Assembly (NCBI GenBank): GCA_022760475.1
Contig: JALEFZ010000070.1
Location: 27,803 to 91,802, forward strand
Source of the DNA: Bacteroidia bacterium
Lineage (GTDB): Bacteria; Bacteroidota; Bacteroidia; J057
Direction: 5' to 3'
DNA: 64,000 nucleotides
Shown: piece after piece, positions 1 through 9,794 of the stretch
How positions within the stretch are numbered: the stretch's first letter is position 1
Layout of the letters: each line of letters starts with the position of its first letter
Notes under the pieces: model-generated
Databases searched by the model: none
Told to the model about the DNA's origin: nothing
The model's input: the letters and a program-made list of their open reading frames with translations, nothing else
Translations under genes and position numbers: made by a program

Positions 1-1442
1 TCCCAACTTGTGATCCATAGGTTTCCATCTCTGTCTTCATCTATGGCTCGAATATGATTGCTTCCAATGGAATGTTGGGAGGAAGTATGCTTATACGTTT
101 TAAAGCGACCTGTAGAAGGGTTGTATCGATTCAGGCCTCCATTCCAGTTTCCCGTCCATATGACTCCCCTTGAATCTTTAAACATGGTCATGACACCCAT
201 GCTTCCCAGCCCTTGTTCCTCACCCAGGAAGGAGAAATCGTTGTTTTTTCTGTTCCAAATTGAAATTCCCCCTCCATCTGTCCCTACCCAAATATCTGTT
301 CCAACCTCAAGGAAGGACGTTACGGTACTGGCTTTTAGCCTCAAGCCATATCGGGGGTCTACGGGATTGAAGTTGATGGCAAAGGGATCATGGAAGAAGA
401 TTCCCTGGTCATTTGTTCCTGCATACAGCCTGCCCGAAGCATCTTCATAAATTTCCCAAACGGTTTTTGCTTTCAGGGCTGATTCTTGCGAAAGATCTTT
501 TGAAAAGGTAATGAAGGAATCCTGTTCGGGGATGTATAAATTAAGCGCAGAGCTTTCTGAACCAGCCCAAACCCTTCCTCTTGAATCTTCATACAGTTTG
601 AATACCCAGCGGGAATTTAATTTGGGGTGAGTTCCTTTGAAATAACTATGAACAAGCCAATCCCCAGATATTTCCTGGTTAATCCTTAGTAAGCCTCTGC
701 CATTGGTTGCAACCCAAATCCGATTTTCGCTATCTATGACGATGTCATGAATTTCAACAGGGATTTTGTCCCCATTTCTTCCTACCACCCTTTTTAGTTG
801 TTGAGTGGATTTATTTAGGAAATAAAGTCCCTTATCCGTACCAAAATACATCAGATTTCCAGCCTCTTCAATTGAGAAAATGGTACGCCTTTCCAATAGA
901 CCAAGGGAGGCAATGTCGGATCGGACAAGTTTTTTATTTTCAGAATTCAAAATAAAAAGACCTGATTGGGTTCCAATCCAAAGTTTGTTGTTTCTATCTT
1001 CAAATAACTTTAGGGCATCCAGATTTTTTTCTTCTCCCTCTTTAGCCTCTTTGTAAATGGTCGAAAAATCCTCCGTCTCTTCTACATACCTCACCAAGCC
1101 ATGATAAGTCGCTATCCATAATCTTTCCTCAGAGTCTATGCACAAGTCGTTAATTCGGTTGTCGGGAATGGCAGTGGAATCTGACTCATCCATCTCAAAT
1201 ATTTTGAAATTTACTCCATCGAACCTGTTGAGCCCTCCGCGAGTACCTACCCAAAGGAAGCCTTTTGAGTCTTCGATTAATGTTCTAATCCCACTTCTTG
1301 ATAATCCATCCTGGATCTGCTGGAAGTGAAGATGAGGATATCCTGCATTATTGGCGTATATAGAGCCTCCCACAACAAACTGTAGAATGAAAAGGGGAGT
1401 TAGGTAGATCCCAAAATATAATATAGAGTTTCTTACCCTCAT
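1..1442 (-). CDS. Two-component-regulator-propeller sensor protein, 3' end outside the window
   Basis: This reading frame stays open from an ATG at 1442 down to the window edge, so only about 480 N-terminal residues are seen. The start MRVRNSILYFGIYLTPLF is a hydrophobic signal or anchor segment. It is followed by repeated blades of the type GLSRSGIRTLIEDSKGFLWVGTRGGLNRFDG, here split as GLSRSGIRTLIEDSKG then LWVGTRGGLNRFDG, and later LWIATYHGLVRY, LWIGTQSGLFIL, IWVATNGRGLLRI and IWVGTDGGGISIW. This is the Reg_prop (two-component regulator propeller) family of periplasmic sensory beta-propellers. In Bacteroidota these normally continue into a Y_Y_Y domain, a membrane segment and an output domain such as a histidine kinase, LytTR, or a full HTCS. 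The output domain lies outside the window, so the class cannot be decided. Confidence 0.85.
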   Translation of the reverse strand, partial: MRVRNSILYFGIYLTPLFILQFVVGGSIYANNAGYPHLHFQQIQDGLSRSGIRTLIEDSKGFLWVGTRGGLNRFDGVNFKIFEMDESDSTAIPDNRINDLCIDSEERLWIATYHGLVRYVEETEDFSTIYKEAKEGEEKNLDALKLFEDRNNKLWIGTQSGLFILNSENKKLVRSDIASLGLLERRTIFSIEEAGNLMYFGTDKGLYFLNKSTQQLKRVVGRNGDKIPVEIHDIVIDSENRIWVATNGRGLLRINQEISGDWLVHSYFKGTHPKLNSRWVFKLYEDSRGRVWAGSESSALNLYIPEQDSFITFSKDLSQESALKAKTVWEIYEDASGRLYAGTNDQGIFFHDPFAINFNPVDPRYGLRLKASTVTSFLEVGTDIWVGTDGGGISIWNRKNNDFSFLGEEQGLGSMGVMTMFKDSRGVIWTGNWNGGLNRYNPSTGRFKTYKHTSSQHSIGSNHIRAIDEDRDGNLWITSW

Positions 1443-1841
1443 GATTACGGTCAGGCTTCAAAATTTAGGTGGGGAAATTTTATTCAAAATATGAAATATT
1501 ACCTCTGGCTTATATCTAAAACAAAGAGAAATCATACATGAATTGGACCTTTCAGAAACTTAAGAAATGGAAGCCTCTTAATTCTAAAGGATTGGTCTCA
1601 ACGGTTATAATAGCAGAGCTTATGGGGAATTATTCTTTGAAAAATTTACCAAATGCGAAATGATAGCTCAAAACGCAAATATTTCTCACTCATTGCGAGA
1701 CTAGAAAAGTGAAGGAATGGGGGGGAATGATACATAGATGTTTCGTAATAGGTCAATGAGCAGGGTAAAAAAAAATAAAATTAGGGATTAAGCTGACCAT
1801 TCATGTATTTTGAAATGCTTTACTACTACTAACATCATTAC
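1443..1841. other. Divergent intergenic region, 399 bp, no gene seen
   Basis: This stretch separates the minus-strand propeller gene from the plus-strand reductase gene and should carry both promoters. I see no exact TAnnTTTG box, no open frame of useful length and no strong hairpin. It is AT-rich and includes a run of seven G near 1719. Confidence 0.5.
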
Positions 1842-3059
1842 ATGAGCGATACAAGAGAATTTGACCTCGTTATTTGGGGAGCTTCAGGTTTTACGGGGAG
1901 ATTGGTGGCCGAATACCTTTTTGAAAAGTATGGTGTAAACCAGGAATTGAAATGGGCAATGGCTGGCAGAAATGCAGAAAAACTTGAAAAAGTAAGGGCT
2001 GAAGTGGCTGATTCAAGCGTCCCATTGATCATTGCAGATAGCCTGGACGAGGCCAGTCTTGGTGAAATGGCTTCAAAAACGAAGGTCATATGCACCACAG
2101 TGGGCCCTTATGGCAAATATGGAAGCAAACTGGTAGATGCTTGCGTTGCCCACAAAACGCATTATTGTGACCTGGCCGGGGAAGTATTATTTATCAGAGA
2201 AAGTGTTGATAAGCACCACGAGCAGGCAAAGGCAGACGGGACAAAGATTGTACATAGCTGTGGTTATGATTCTATCCCATCTGATATGGGGGTATATTTC
2301 ATTCAGAAAGAAGCCAAAGCTAGCAAGGGATCTCCCGCAAAAGCCATAAAAATGCGGGTCAAAGACTCTTCTGGCAGCCTAAGTGGAGGTACCTATGCCT
2401 CTATGATGGATACCATGGAACAGGCAGCCAAGGATCAATCCTTATTTTTTAAGCTCATCAATCCTTATGGCTTAAATCCTGAAGGAAAGCAAAGTGGACC
2501 AGATAAGGCAGACCTGAGAGAAGTTCTTTTTGAAGAAGAAACACAAAGTTGGATCTATCCATTTATCATGGCAAGTATCAACACACGCATCGTCCGCAGG
2601 AGCCATGCGCTGATTGATTTTGCTTACGGCGAGGACTTTGAATACAGCGAAGCCAATATGGCTGGTGAGGGAGATGAAGGCAAAGCCAAAGCCATGAAGG
2701 AAGCTGGCATCATGGCAGCGATTATGGCCAGGCCAGGCACCCCACAGCAAGAAGCCATGGCCAAGCGTATGCCCAAGCCAGGCGAAGGCCCTTCCAAAGA
2801 GCAAAGAGAAGCTGGCTATTATGATTGGAGATTCTTCATAACCCATGATGATGGAACTAAAAGTGTAGCGAAAGTTACAGGAGACAGAGACCCTGGCTAC
2901 GGTTCTACCTCCAAAATGCTGGCTGAATGTGGCGTGTGCCTTGCCAAGGATCAGACCCCTGATACAGCAGGAGTGTTGACTCCCTCGACTGCCATGGGGG
3001 ACTTATTGCTAGGCAGGTTGATCGCAAACGCAGGTTTGACCTTCAGCATAGAAGAGTAA
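1842..3059 (+). CDS. Saccharopine dehydrogenase-like NAD(P)-binding oxidoreductase (trans-acting enoyl reductase family)
   Basis: This is a 405-aa soluble protein. The N-terminus FDLVIWGASGFTGRLVAEYL carries the GxxGxxG dinucleotide-binding loop, followed by a Rossmann fold and a segment YCDLAGEVLFIRE typical of the saccharopine dehydrogenase NADP-binding superfamily. Length and motifs fit the subgroup called trans-acting enoyl reductase, whose mycobacterial members reduce double bonds in complex lipids. Saccharopine dehydrogenase activity itself is unlikely. The substrate cannot be told from sequence; a lipid or isoprenoid enoyl group is plausible. It is monocistronic, with a hairpin just downstream. 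Confidence 0.85.
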   Translation: MSDTREFDLVIWGASGFTGRLVAEYLFEKYGVNQELKWAMAGRNAEKLEKVRAEVADSSVPLIIADSLDEASLGEMASKTKVICTTVGPYGKYGSKLVDACVAHKTHYCDLAGEVLFIRESVDKHHEQAKADGTKIVHSCGYDSIPSDMGVYFIQKEAKASKGSPAKAIKMRVKDSSGSLSGGTYASMMDTMEQAAKDQSLFFKLINPYGLNPEGKQSGPDKADLREVLFEEETQSWIYPFIMASINTRIVRRSHALIDFAYGEDFEYSEANMAGEGDEGKAKAMKEAGIMAAIMARPGTPQQEAMAKRMPKPGEGPSKEQREAGYYDWRFFITHDDGTKSVAKVTGDRDPGYGSTSKMLAECGVCLAKDQTPDTAGVLTPSTAMGDLLLGRLIANAGLTFSIEE

Positions 3060-3081
3060 AATAAATTTAAAAGGATAAAGA

Positions 3082-3111
3082 GAGAGGGGGACATGTCCCC
3101 TCTTTTATTTT
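3082..3111 (+). terminator. Hairpin terminator between convergent genes
   Basis: A G-rich/C-rich hairpin is centred on the palindrome ACATGT (AGGGGGACATGTCCCCT) and runs into TTTTATTTT. It lies 22 bp after the stop of the plus-strand reductase gene. The T-run favours termination on the plus strand; the minus-strand barrel gene ends at 3105 within the same element, so the hairpin may also serve it. Confidence 0.6.
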
Positions 3112-5918
3112 CTATACCTGGATTTTCCTTCTGACACACTCAGCTTAGATAGCCTATATACCGCTGTAAGGAGGAAATATCTGCCAATCGTTTCAGATAT
3201 GGTTTCTGTAACGACATTGTTGTTGATCTGCCTGTTTACCCCAAGGTTACGGTTCAACAGGTCTTGCCCAACCAACTTGATTTCCCAACGGCTGTTGGCT
3301 CTTGGGAAGTATGAAAAATCGAAGCTCCAAATGGGGACTCGTTGTTCATCAGGAAAGGCTGAACCAGCATATATCTCATAATTTAAGCGTGTTCCTATGG
3401 CGAAATAGTCATTTGGAGTCAAATTGACCGAAGCAAGGTAGCTCTGTTTGAATTGTACCCAATTCCTTTCTGTGTTCACCTCAAATAGAGTTTGGGTCAA
3501 ATCGAATGAGGCTCCGAGTTTCCATCTGATTTTTTTATTTTTTCTGTTAGACAGATTCATGCCAAACTCAGGGTTTATGCTGGCAATATTATCCAGACTG
3601 GAATTAATGAAGATTAGACGTTGGGAAGTGTTGAATCTGAGGTAGGGATTTACATTTAAGTCAATTTTATTGGCCGTACTGTTTATACCCAGATATCCCC
3701 AATTGCTAAGGGCACTGCCTTGGTTGATTGGCATCCTGCTGGTCCTTCCCAAAGAGTCTATCTCCATCATGGTGATGATGTTATTTTGGGTCAGGTAGGA
3801 ATTGACATAGAAGTTAAAACTCCAACTTTTACCCTTGGGTCTAAAGCCTGATCTTGTCATGATATTGTGAGAGATAGCTGGGGTCAGGTTGGGATTTCCC
3901 TGTCTTACATTCAATGGACTTGCGTTGAAAATAAAGGGTTGTAGTTGGGATATTGTAGGAATTTCTATTCTGGAAAAGTTGTTTAAGGAAAAGTAAAATC
4001 CATTTTTACCCCTGTAATTAAGTCTTCCATTTGGTAAAATGTAGGTAAAGTCTCTATTCAGAGATGCATTGCCAGTAACGTAAACCGAAGTGAGGTTGAG
4101 CTGCTTTAACTCAGCCGCCATACCTATCCGCCAACCATTTGCTTTGTCCTTCTTAGAATAATAAAAGCCAATCCTGGGTGTATGTATATTCGTTTTTTGA
4201 TCAAAATTAGCGCTCAAGTCAGGGTTAAATACCAATTCTCCACTTAGTATATCTTCATTCTGAAAAAGATTTCTACTGCTTTGGTTAGATTGAAGGTAGA
4301 ATGCGTATCCTAAATTGAGTTTGAGGTCACTGCCTTTTCCTAATGGTAATCTGAGTCCTGCCCTTAGCATGGAAGCTCCATTCAATTCTTCTTTGAGGTC
4401 ATTTTGAACGATATTTTCGTCTTGAGTTGAGTCGAGGTATGTAAGTAGGTTGGTTGAGTTTGAATTCCAATCACTCATATTTCCGGACAACGCTAGAGAT
4501 AAATAGAAGTTAACATCTGACCTGGCAAAATCTCTTGAGTAAGTAAGGGTACTGGTACCCATATAATTGAGTTGGTCTTTTGTGAGTTCTCCTTCTTGTT
4601 GGTTGATCAATATTCTCTCGGAATTTTCCTGTGAAGAATTTCGTTCTTCCGTGTTGGCATTGAAGTCCATTCCAGCCTTGAAAGCAAAATTAAAACTACT
4701 GAGGCTGTCAATTTTATGGTTCACATGCAAGGTCAATGCATGTGTCTGCTTGTTGTCCAAGGCGGTGTTACTATAGGAGTTTGTCAGGGTATTTTCTTCC
4801 AAAATAGTGGAGGTCTCTCCAACTTGTCGCCGGATTTGATTGGCATCTCCGAAAATATAATTGAAATTTAAGCTGGTCTTTTTGCTAAGGTCAAGATTGA
4901 GGTTGCTCCCAAATCCGTATGTGGTAGTAAATCCTGAGTTGCTTCCAAATTGTCTGCTCAAGGCACCTTCCTCAGAATAATACCAGAACATTTCCCCATT
5001 ATTAAGAGCAGGCATCATATAATTCCAGCCCCCCATAAATTCTTCCATTTCGTTCCAGGAAAAGCCCTTCGCATTGATATTATTTCCCATAGCCAAGATA
5101 GATAATTGGCTGTTGGAAGAAAACCTATGGATACCTGCCTTTGCTACAAAACGATTGTCAAGTCCATCTCCAAATCCATAGCCCCCCTCTAGGTTGCCAA
5201 AATATCCCCGCCTACTTTCTTTTTTTAATTTAATATTGATGACGGGTTCATAGGTAATGGTTCCGTCTGTTTGTTCAATTTTTGTACTAATGATTTCGAC
5301 CTTATCAATCAGGTCAGCTGGAATATTCTTAAGGGCAATTTCGGTATTCTGGCCAAAGAAGGTTTTCCCGTTGAGCTTGATGTTCCCCACCTTTTGTCCT
5401 TGAGCCATAACATCTCCGTTATCATCAATTTCCATCCCGGGCAACTGTTCGATAAGTTGGTCAAGCATGGCATTCTTGCGTGTGCCAAATGAGGAAGCAT
5501 TGAATGAAACGGTATCTCCGTTTACCAGTACAGGACTTAGTTCTCCAAGGATATCAACTTCATCTAGTACATAGTTTTGAACAGATAGTTGAACGACAGA
5601 GAGTTGGATGGACTCCAAACTACGAATGGATAAGGTATCGGTAAATATTTGGAAACCAGGTTTCATAATCCTAATCCAATATTTACCCAGGCTTAATCTC
5701 TTAAACTGATACTCTCCCGAAGAATTCGAAAGGGTATGGGTTACATAAGAGGTATCATGGCGAAAGAATAGGACAACCGTTGCCTCCTGAATACCTTTTG
5801 TGGTTGAATCAGTTACCATTCCCTTAACTTCTACCTGAGCGAGAAGACTTGTAAAGGGAAAGATTAAGAAAAATAAAAATAGGCAGGTGACAATGGGCTT
5901 TTGGGTTGTTCGACGCAT
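3105..5918 (-). CDS. Outer-membrane beta-barrel protein with CarboxypepD_reg-like N-terminus
   Basis: This is a 937-aa protein with a signal peptide (residues 1-28, ending in LLAQVE). A carboxypeptidase-regulatory-like beta-sandwich follows (about 30-110, VKGMVTDSTTKGIQEATVV), then a plug-like segment (about 115-220, LDQLIEQLPGMEIDDNGDV and GKTFFGQNTEIALKNIPAD), then a long barrel rich in alternating aromatic/polar strands. This is the architecture of the Bacteroidota 'outer membrane beta-barrel protein' family, related to TonB-dependent receptors but without an obvious TonB box or SusD partner. The ligand is unknown. Transport or envelope assembly are both possible. It stands alone between convergent and same-strand neighbours. 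Confidence 0.85.
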   Translation of the reverse strand: MRRTTQKPIVTCLFLFFLIFPFTSLLAQVEVKGMVTDSTTKGIQEATVVLFFRHDTSYVTHTLSNSSGEYQFKRLSLGKYWIRIMKPGFQIFTDTLSIRSLESIQLSVVQLSVQNYVLDEVDILGELSPVLVNGDTVSFNASSFGTRKNAMLDQLIEQLPGMEIDDNGDVMAQGQKVGNIKLNGKTFFGQNTEIALKNIPADLIDKVEIISTKIEQTDGTITYEPVINIKLKKESRRGYFGNLEGGYGFGDGLDNRFVAKAGIHRFSSNSQLSILAMGNNINAKGFSWNEMEEFMGGWNYMMPALNNGEMFWYYSEEGALSRQFGSNSGFTTTYGFGSNLNLDLSKKTSLNFNYIFGDANQIRRQVGETSTILEENTLTNSYSNTALDNKQTHALTLHVNHKIDSLSSFNFAFKAGMDFNANTEERNSSQENSERILINQQEGELTKDQLNYMGTSTLTYSRDFARSDVNFYLSLALSGNMSDWNSNSTNLLTYLDSTQDENIVQNDLKEELNGASMLRAGLRLPLGKGSDLKLNLGYAFYLQSNQSSRNLFQNEDILSGELVFNPDLSANFDQKTNIHTPRIGFYYSKKDKANGWRIGMAAELKQLNLTSVYVTGNASLNRDFTYILPNGRLNYRGKNGFYFSLNNFSRIEIPTISQLQPFIFNASPLNVRQGNPNLTPAISHNIMTRSGFRPKGKSWSFNFYVNSYLTQNNIITMMEIDSLGRTSRMPINQGSALSNWGYLGINSTANKIDLNVNPYLRFNTSQRLIFINSSLDNIASINPEFGMNLSNRKNKKIRWKLGASFDLTQTLFEVNTERNWVQFKQSYLASVNLTPNDYFAIGTRLNYEIYAGSAFPDEQRVPIWSFDFSYFPRANSRWEIKLVGQDLLNRNLGVNRQINNNVVTETISETIGRYFLLTAVYRLSKLSVSEGKSRYRK

Positions 5919-6034
5919 GGGTTTTCATGATTTGGGCGGCTAATTACAGGAGAAAAATGTTGAAAGGATGTGCTATTTTAGGTACGTACGCTTTTGTATC
6001 TTTCCTAATGCGTCTAACTGAGTTGGTTACAGAT

Positions 6035-6664
6035 TTATAGATTTTTTGTAGTAAATAAATATTCTGAAAGGCCTTCCCAAGTCTGTGAAATGAGGTAAAT
6101 AGAAACTACACCTACCAGAATTGATACACCCATCTTCCAATACCTGTGCTTCAAGGGTAATAGTCCTGTGGCGAGGAAAGTTAGCGCAAGAACAATGACC
6201 ACGATGATTATTTGGCCGAATTCCAGACCCAGGTTAAAGTAGAGAAGGGGACCTGTAATGCACATTTCTTGCCCTAGCATGGCCTTCAAAAAATTTGAAA
6301 ATCCCATTCCATGGATGAAACCAAAAGCCATGGCAATTCCAAACCCCATAAGCATAGATGTACCTTTTGCTTTGTTTTTCCAGGCTTGATAGATATTAAA
6401 AACAGCTGTTAAAAGAATGGTAATTGGAATCAGAAATTCCACAATAGGGGAGGGGATAAGGATAATTTCAAAAACTGACATGGCCAGTGTAATGGAGTGT
6501 CCAATGGTGAAAGCTGTAACCATTAGCAAGACTTTTCGCCACTCTTTTAGTTGGTACATGATGGTCAAGGCAATCACAAACAGGATGTGGTCATAGCCTT
6601 GTATGTCCAGAATATGCTCTCTACCAATTGGGAAATAAATGTCAAAACCGCCGAAACAATCCAT
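6035..6664 (-). CDS. HupE/UreJ family membrane protein
   Basis: This is a 209-aa polytopic membrane protein with about six hydrophobic segments. The N-terminal motif GREHILDIQGYDHILFVIAL and the later FTIGHSITLAMSVF are hallmarks of the HupE/UreJ_2 family, with conserved His and Asp residues likely to bind metal. HupE and UreJ proteins are proposed nickel or cobalt permeases. The Bacteroidota subgroup is common without hydrogenase or urease genes nearby, as here, so a metal substrate is only suggested. It lies 16 bp downstream of the 154-aa gene on the same strand and is probably cotranscribed with it and trhO. Confidence 0.8.
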   Translation of the reverse strand: MDCFGGFDIYFPIGREHILDIQGYDHILFVIALTIMYQLKEWRKVLLMVTAFTIGHSITLAMSVFEIILIPSPIVEFLIPITILLTAVFNIYQAWKNKAKGTSMLMGFGIAMAFGFIHGMGFSNFLKAMLGQEMCITGPLLYFNLGLEFGQIIIVVIVLALTFLATGLLPLKHRYWKMGVSILVGVVSIYLISQTWEGLSEYLFTTKNL

Positions 6665-6680
6665 TTACTTTATAAATACT

Positions 6681-7145
6681 TTAAAGTTGGTAAGCGATTA
6701 ATCCCTCTTGTCCTAGGGCAATCTCCATGGTGGCTTGGGTAAACTCTAATTGAAGAAGATTAGATTGAAAATATCCATCAATTGGAGAGCTAAGCCCCAC
6801 AGAGTTCAGAGGGAGGCCTATGGCTTTTCCCCACACAGGGCTTTCTGACATATCTACCTGCTTTAGTTCCACCTGTCCATTGAATTGTTGGGCCACCCGA
6901 GTTTGTTCCAAAGAAAAGTTCAGCTCTTTCAATTCCATTCCTTGTTGGTCCTCCCTTATGGTGAAGTCCAGGCGTTTTTCTTCGAAAAAGAGACTGATCC
7001 AGTCCAGGGCTTCATAGATCTCCGCCTTTTTGGCGACGTTCCGCCAGACGGTGTAAATTACCCCTGATAAAGATCTGCCCTCTACTCCCTTGAGTTTGAG
7101 GAGTTCTTCTTCACTAAAATAAAAAGGAATAAGATCAGGATTCAT
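6681..7145 (-). CDS. Hypothetical protein, 154 aa
   Basis: I do not recognise this protein family. It is a 154-aa soluble protein without a signal peptide or membrane segment, acidic, with predicted mixed alpha/beta character. It overlaps the end of trhO by 11 bp and precedes the HupE/UreJ-like gene by 16 bp, so the three look like one unit. Codon use and amino-acid composition match the neighbours. It is probably a lineage-restricted conserved protein. Confidence 0.6.
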   Translation of the reverse strand: MNPDLIPFYFSEEELLKLKGVEGRSLSGVIYTVWRNVAKKAEIYEALDWISLFFEEKRLDFTIREDQQGMELKELNFSLEQTRVAQQFNGQVELKQVDMSESPVWGKAIGLPLNSVGLSSPIDGYFQSNLLQLEFTQATMEIALGQEGLIAYQL

Positions 7146-8223
7146 GTAGGCTTTCTGTAGGTGTTACTTCTTCGTATTCAACCTCAATATGGGTGTTGGG
7201 AATGATTTTTTTATAGTCAAATCTTCCTTTAGAGAAGATCCTTATTCCCTTGTCTATTCCCTTTCGGATCTCTCTTCTTTCTTCTTCAGGAAGGTGGGTG
7301 AAATCTTTACAGTCATTGCTACAGCAACCTTCGTATTTTTGGGCACATTCCTCACACTGGATGAAAAGAAGGTTGCAAATTTCGCTCTTACAATTGGTGT
7401 GGGTATCGCAGGCTTTTCCGCATTGGTGGCAGTGGGCTATGACCTTCTCAGAGATTCGCTCTCCCATTCGCTCGTCAAAAACGAAGTTTTTACCGATGAA
7501 TTTGTTGTCAAGCCCATGGGCTTTCACATCTCGGGCGTACTTAATGATGCCTCCTTCCAGTTGGTAAACCTTCTCAAAACCCTTGTGTTTGAAGTAGGCA
7601 GAGGCTTTTTCGCATCGGATGCCCCCGGTACAATACATGACAATGTGTTTTTCGGAATGCTCTTGTAGCATATCCTCAATGACGGGCAAAGAATCCCTGA
7701 AAGTATCTACATCCGGGGTAATGGCTCCTTCAAAGTGCCCAACTTCACTTTCATAGTGATTCCTCATATCAATGACGACGGTGTCCTCTCTGGAGGTCAG
7801 CTCATTGAAAGATTCAGCATCCAGGTGAATGCCTGTATTGCTGGGGTTAAAGGTAGAATCATCCAGTCCATCGGCCAGAATTTTTGGCCTTACCTTGATT
7901 TTTAGTTTGTAAAAGGATTTGCCATCATCGTCAACTGCGATGTTGAGGCGGAGATTATCCAGCCAGCCATGGCTTTTGAGGTTGGCATGGAAGGCTTCCA
8001 TGCTCTTCACCGGGACGCTTATCTGGGCATTAATTCCTTCAGAAGCGATATAGGTCCGTCCCATGACGCCCAATGCCTCCCAATCGGCAAATAACCGATC
8101 TCTGAATGCCTGCGGGTCCTCCAACTGATGGTATCGGTAGAAGGAAATGGTCATTCTGTCCTCTTTGCTCTCGGCCATTCTGGCCTTCAATACGTCTCTA
8201 TTCTCCTTATTATGCAATGCCAT
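7135..8223 (-). CDS. trhO: tRNA uridine(34) hydroxylase TrhO (rhodanese-related)
   Basis: This is a 362-aa protein of the YceA/TrhO family. It has an N-terminal ferredoxin-like domain (about residues 25-120), a rhodanese domain with active-site loop YCTGGIRCEKA (Cys about 198), and a C-terminal cysteine cluster (CHQCGKACDTH and CEECAQKYEGCC) of the zinc-binding type. TrhO makes 5-hydroxyuridine at the wobble position of tRNAs using O2. I chose the ATG at 8223 (MALHNKENRD) over a TTG at 8265 because the extra 14 residues look non-conserved and the upstream sequence is intergenic in character. It is divergent from the M23 peptidase gene and is followed by two overlapping or close genes. Confidence 0.9.
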   Translation of the reverse strand: MALHNKENRDVLKARMAESKEDRMTISFYRYHQLEDPQAFRDRLFADWEALGVMGRTYIASEGINAQISVPVKSMEAFHANLKSHGWLDNLRLNIAVDDDGKSFYKLKIKVRPKILADGLDDSTFNPSNTGIHLDAESFNELTSREDTVVIDMRNHYESEVGHFEGAITPDVDTFRDSLPVIEDMLQEHSEKHIVMYCTGGIRCEKASAYFKHKGFEKVYQLEGGIIKYARDVKAHGLDNKFIGKNFVFDERMGERISEKVIAHCHQCGKACDTHTNCKSEICNLLFIQCEECAQKYEGCCSNDCKDFTHLPEEERREIRKGIDKGIRIFSKGRFDYKKIIPNTHIEVEYEEVTPTESLHES

Positions 8224-8321
8224 GACCCAAATGTCGTTTTTTATTATCACAAAATATAATGACAAAGCTCAGCACATGGCAATATCTAAACATGTCTGGC
8301 TAAAAATTTGCCTGTGAATAT

Positions 8322-8363
8322 ATTGTTGAACAATAATTATCCCCGTTGTTGTTATTTGTACAA
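8322..8363. promoter_or_regulatory. Palindromic sites in a divergent promoter region
   Basis: Between trhO and the M23 peptidase gene lie the near-palindrome ATTGTTGAACAAT (8322-8334) and TTGTACAA (8356-8363). Each is followed by ATAATT, so the two sites look like imperfect direct repeats about 33 bp apart. They could be operator half-sites for a shared regulator. No regulator gene is adjacent, so this is only a suggestion. Confidence 0.25.
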
Positions 8364-8402
8364 TAATTTAGTACCTATTGCCACAAATTTTGGAAAATCC
8401 CC

Positions 8403-9665
8403 ATGAAACAACTTTTTCCTACCTTAATCTTCACCTTGCTATTTCTGATAGCTTGTCAACCTGAAAAGGTATCTGAACATGCAGGTGCATCTATCCAGCA
8501 AATTTCTGATAAATCAATTAAAGAATCAATAGATCTTTATGGAATTGATGTGAGTAGTTTCGAAGTACACAGAGCAGAAATCCAGAGCAACGAAAACCTT
8601 GGGGAGATCCTCTCTAGATACAATGTTTCAGGCGCACAAATCCACGAGGTGGCAACCCTTCCGTCAGAAGTATTTGATGCCCGTAAACTTCAGGTGAATA
8701 AACCCTATACGATCATTCATCAACCTGACAGCGAAAGAACCGCAAAAGCCTTCGTTTACCATCCCAACCCCATAGACTACGTCACGGTGCACTTTGGAGA
8801 TTCGGTAAGTGTAGAGCAAGGAAGAAACCACGTGGATACCGTGATGCATACCCTAAGTGGGACGATCAATTCTTCCCTGTACATGGCCATAGTTGAGAGT
8901 GGTGGAAGCCCAACGCTTGTCATGGAACTTGCGGACGTTTATGCATGGGCGATAGACTTTTTTGGCTTGCAGGCAGGAGATTGTTTTAAAGTTCTGTACT
9001 CGACCTACGAAGTAGAAGGGAAGGATGCAGGTTTTGGAGAAATAGTATCAGCCATATTTACCCATGCTGGTGAAGAATTATATGCATTTGTATATGACCA
9101 AGGGGAGGGGAAAGAGTATTTTGATGAAAAAGGAAACAGCCTACAAAAAAATTTCCTGAAAGCCCCTTTGAGGTATTCCAGAATAAGCTCCAGGTTTTCA
9201 TACAGCAGACTACATCCTATATTGAAAATAAGACGTCCACATCTAGGGGTTGATTATGCCGCACCCAAAGGGACTCCTGTATATGCAGTAGGAGATGGAA
9301 CCATAATTCAGAAAAACTACTCGCGTGGAGCAGGGAATATGCTGAAACTCAAGCACAATGGAAACTATACCACTGCATACCTCCATTTGGCTGGCTTTGC
9401 CAAAGGAATCGCTCCGGGTGTCAAGGTAAAACAAGGGGATTTAATTGGTTTTGTAGGGAGTACGGGACTTTCTACTGGGCCACACCTTGATTTTAGGTTT
9501 TACAAAAACGGTGTTCCCGTTGACCCATTGAAAGTCAAACCCAAATCAGCCAAACCAATCAAAGAAGAGTTTCAAGCAACCTATATGGAGTATGTAGCCA
9601 AAATGACCAGAAAACTGGAAAGGCTTAAGGATGGTGAAACCTGGTTGGCGATGAAAAAAAATTAA
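8403..9665 (+). CDS. M23-family peptidoglycan metallopeptidase lipoprotein
   Basis: This is a 420-aa protein. The N-terminal lipoprotein signal ends in LFLIACQPE, so Cys18 should be lipidated. The middle region (about 60-250) holds OapA/LysM-like and central beta domains found in Bacteroidota M23 proteins. The C-terminal LytM domain carries the zinc ligands HLGVD (His280, Asp284), the YLHLAG histidine and the final GPHLDF. All catalytic residues are present, so it should be an active DD-endopeptidase that cuts peptide cross-links for wall growth or separation. It is monocistronic. Confidence 0.9.
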   Translation: MKQLFPTLIFTLLFLIACQPEKVSEHAGASIQQISDKSIKESIDLYGIDVSSFEVHRAEIQSNENLGEILSRYNVSGAQIHEVATLPSEVFDARKLQVNKPYTIIHQPDSERTAKAFVYHPNPIDYVTVHFGDSVSVEQGRNHVDTVMHTLSGTINSSLYMAIVESGGSPTLVMELADVYAWAIDFFGLQAGDCFKVLYSTYEVEGKDAGFGEIVSAIFTHAGEELYAFVYDQGEGKEYFDEKGNSLQKNFLKAPLRYSRISSRFSYSRLHPILKIRRPHLGVDYAAPKGTPVYAVGDGTIIQKNYSRGAGNMLKLKHNGNYTTAYLHLAGFAKGIAPGVKVKQGDLIGFVGSTGLSTGPHLDFRFYKNGVPVDPLKVKPKSAKPIKEEFQATYMEYVAKMTRKLERLKDGETWLAMKKN

Positions 9666-9794
9666 TGCCGGTTGGTGACTTTAAAATATTCTCAATGTCT
9701 TATCAACAGAAAATGGTAGATTGCGAGTAAATATTATTCGAATAAGATCTTTCGACCTAAACAATTTTTTCATCAATCATTAATCACAATAAAA

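Noticed and set aside
7189..7668. Plus-strand open frame of 159 codons opposite trhO
   Set aside because: The minus strand encodes a complete TrhO with rhodanese and cysteine motifs; the plus-strand frame is a shadow.
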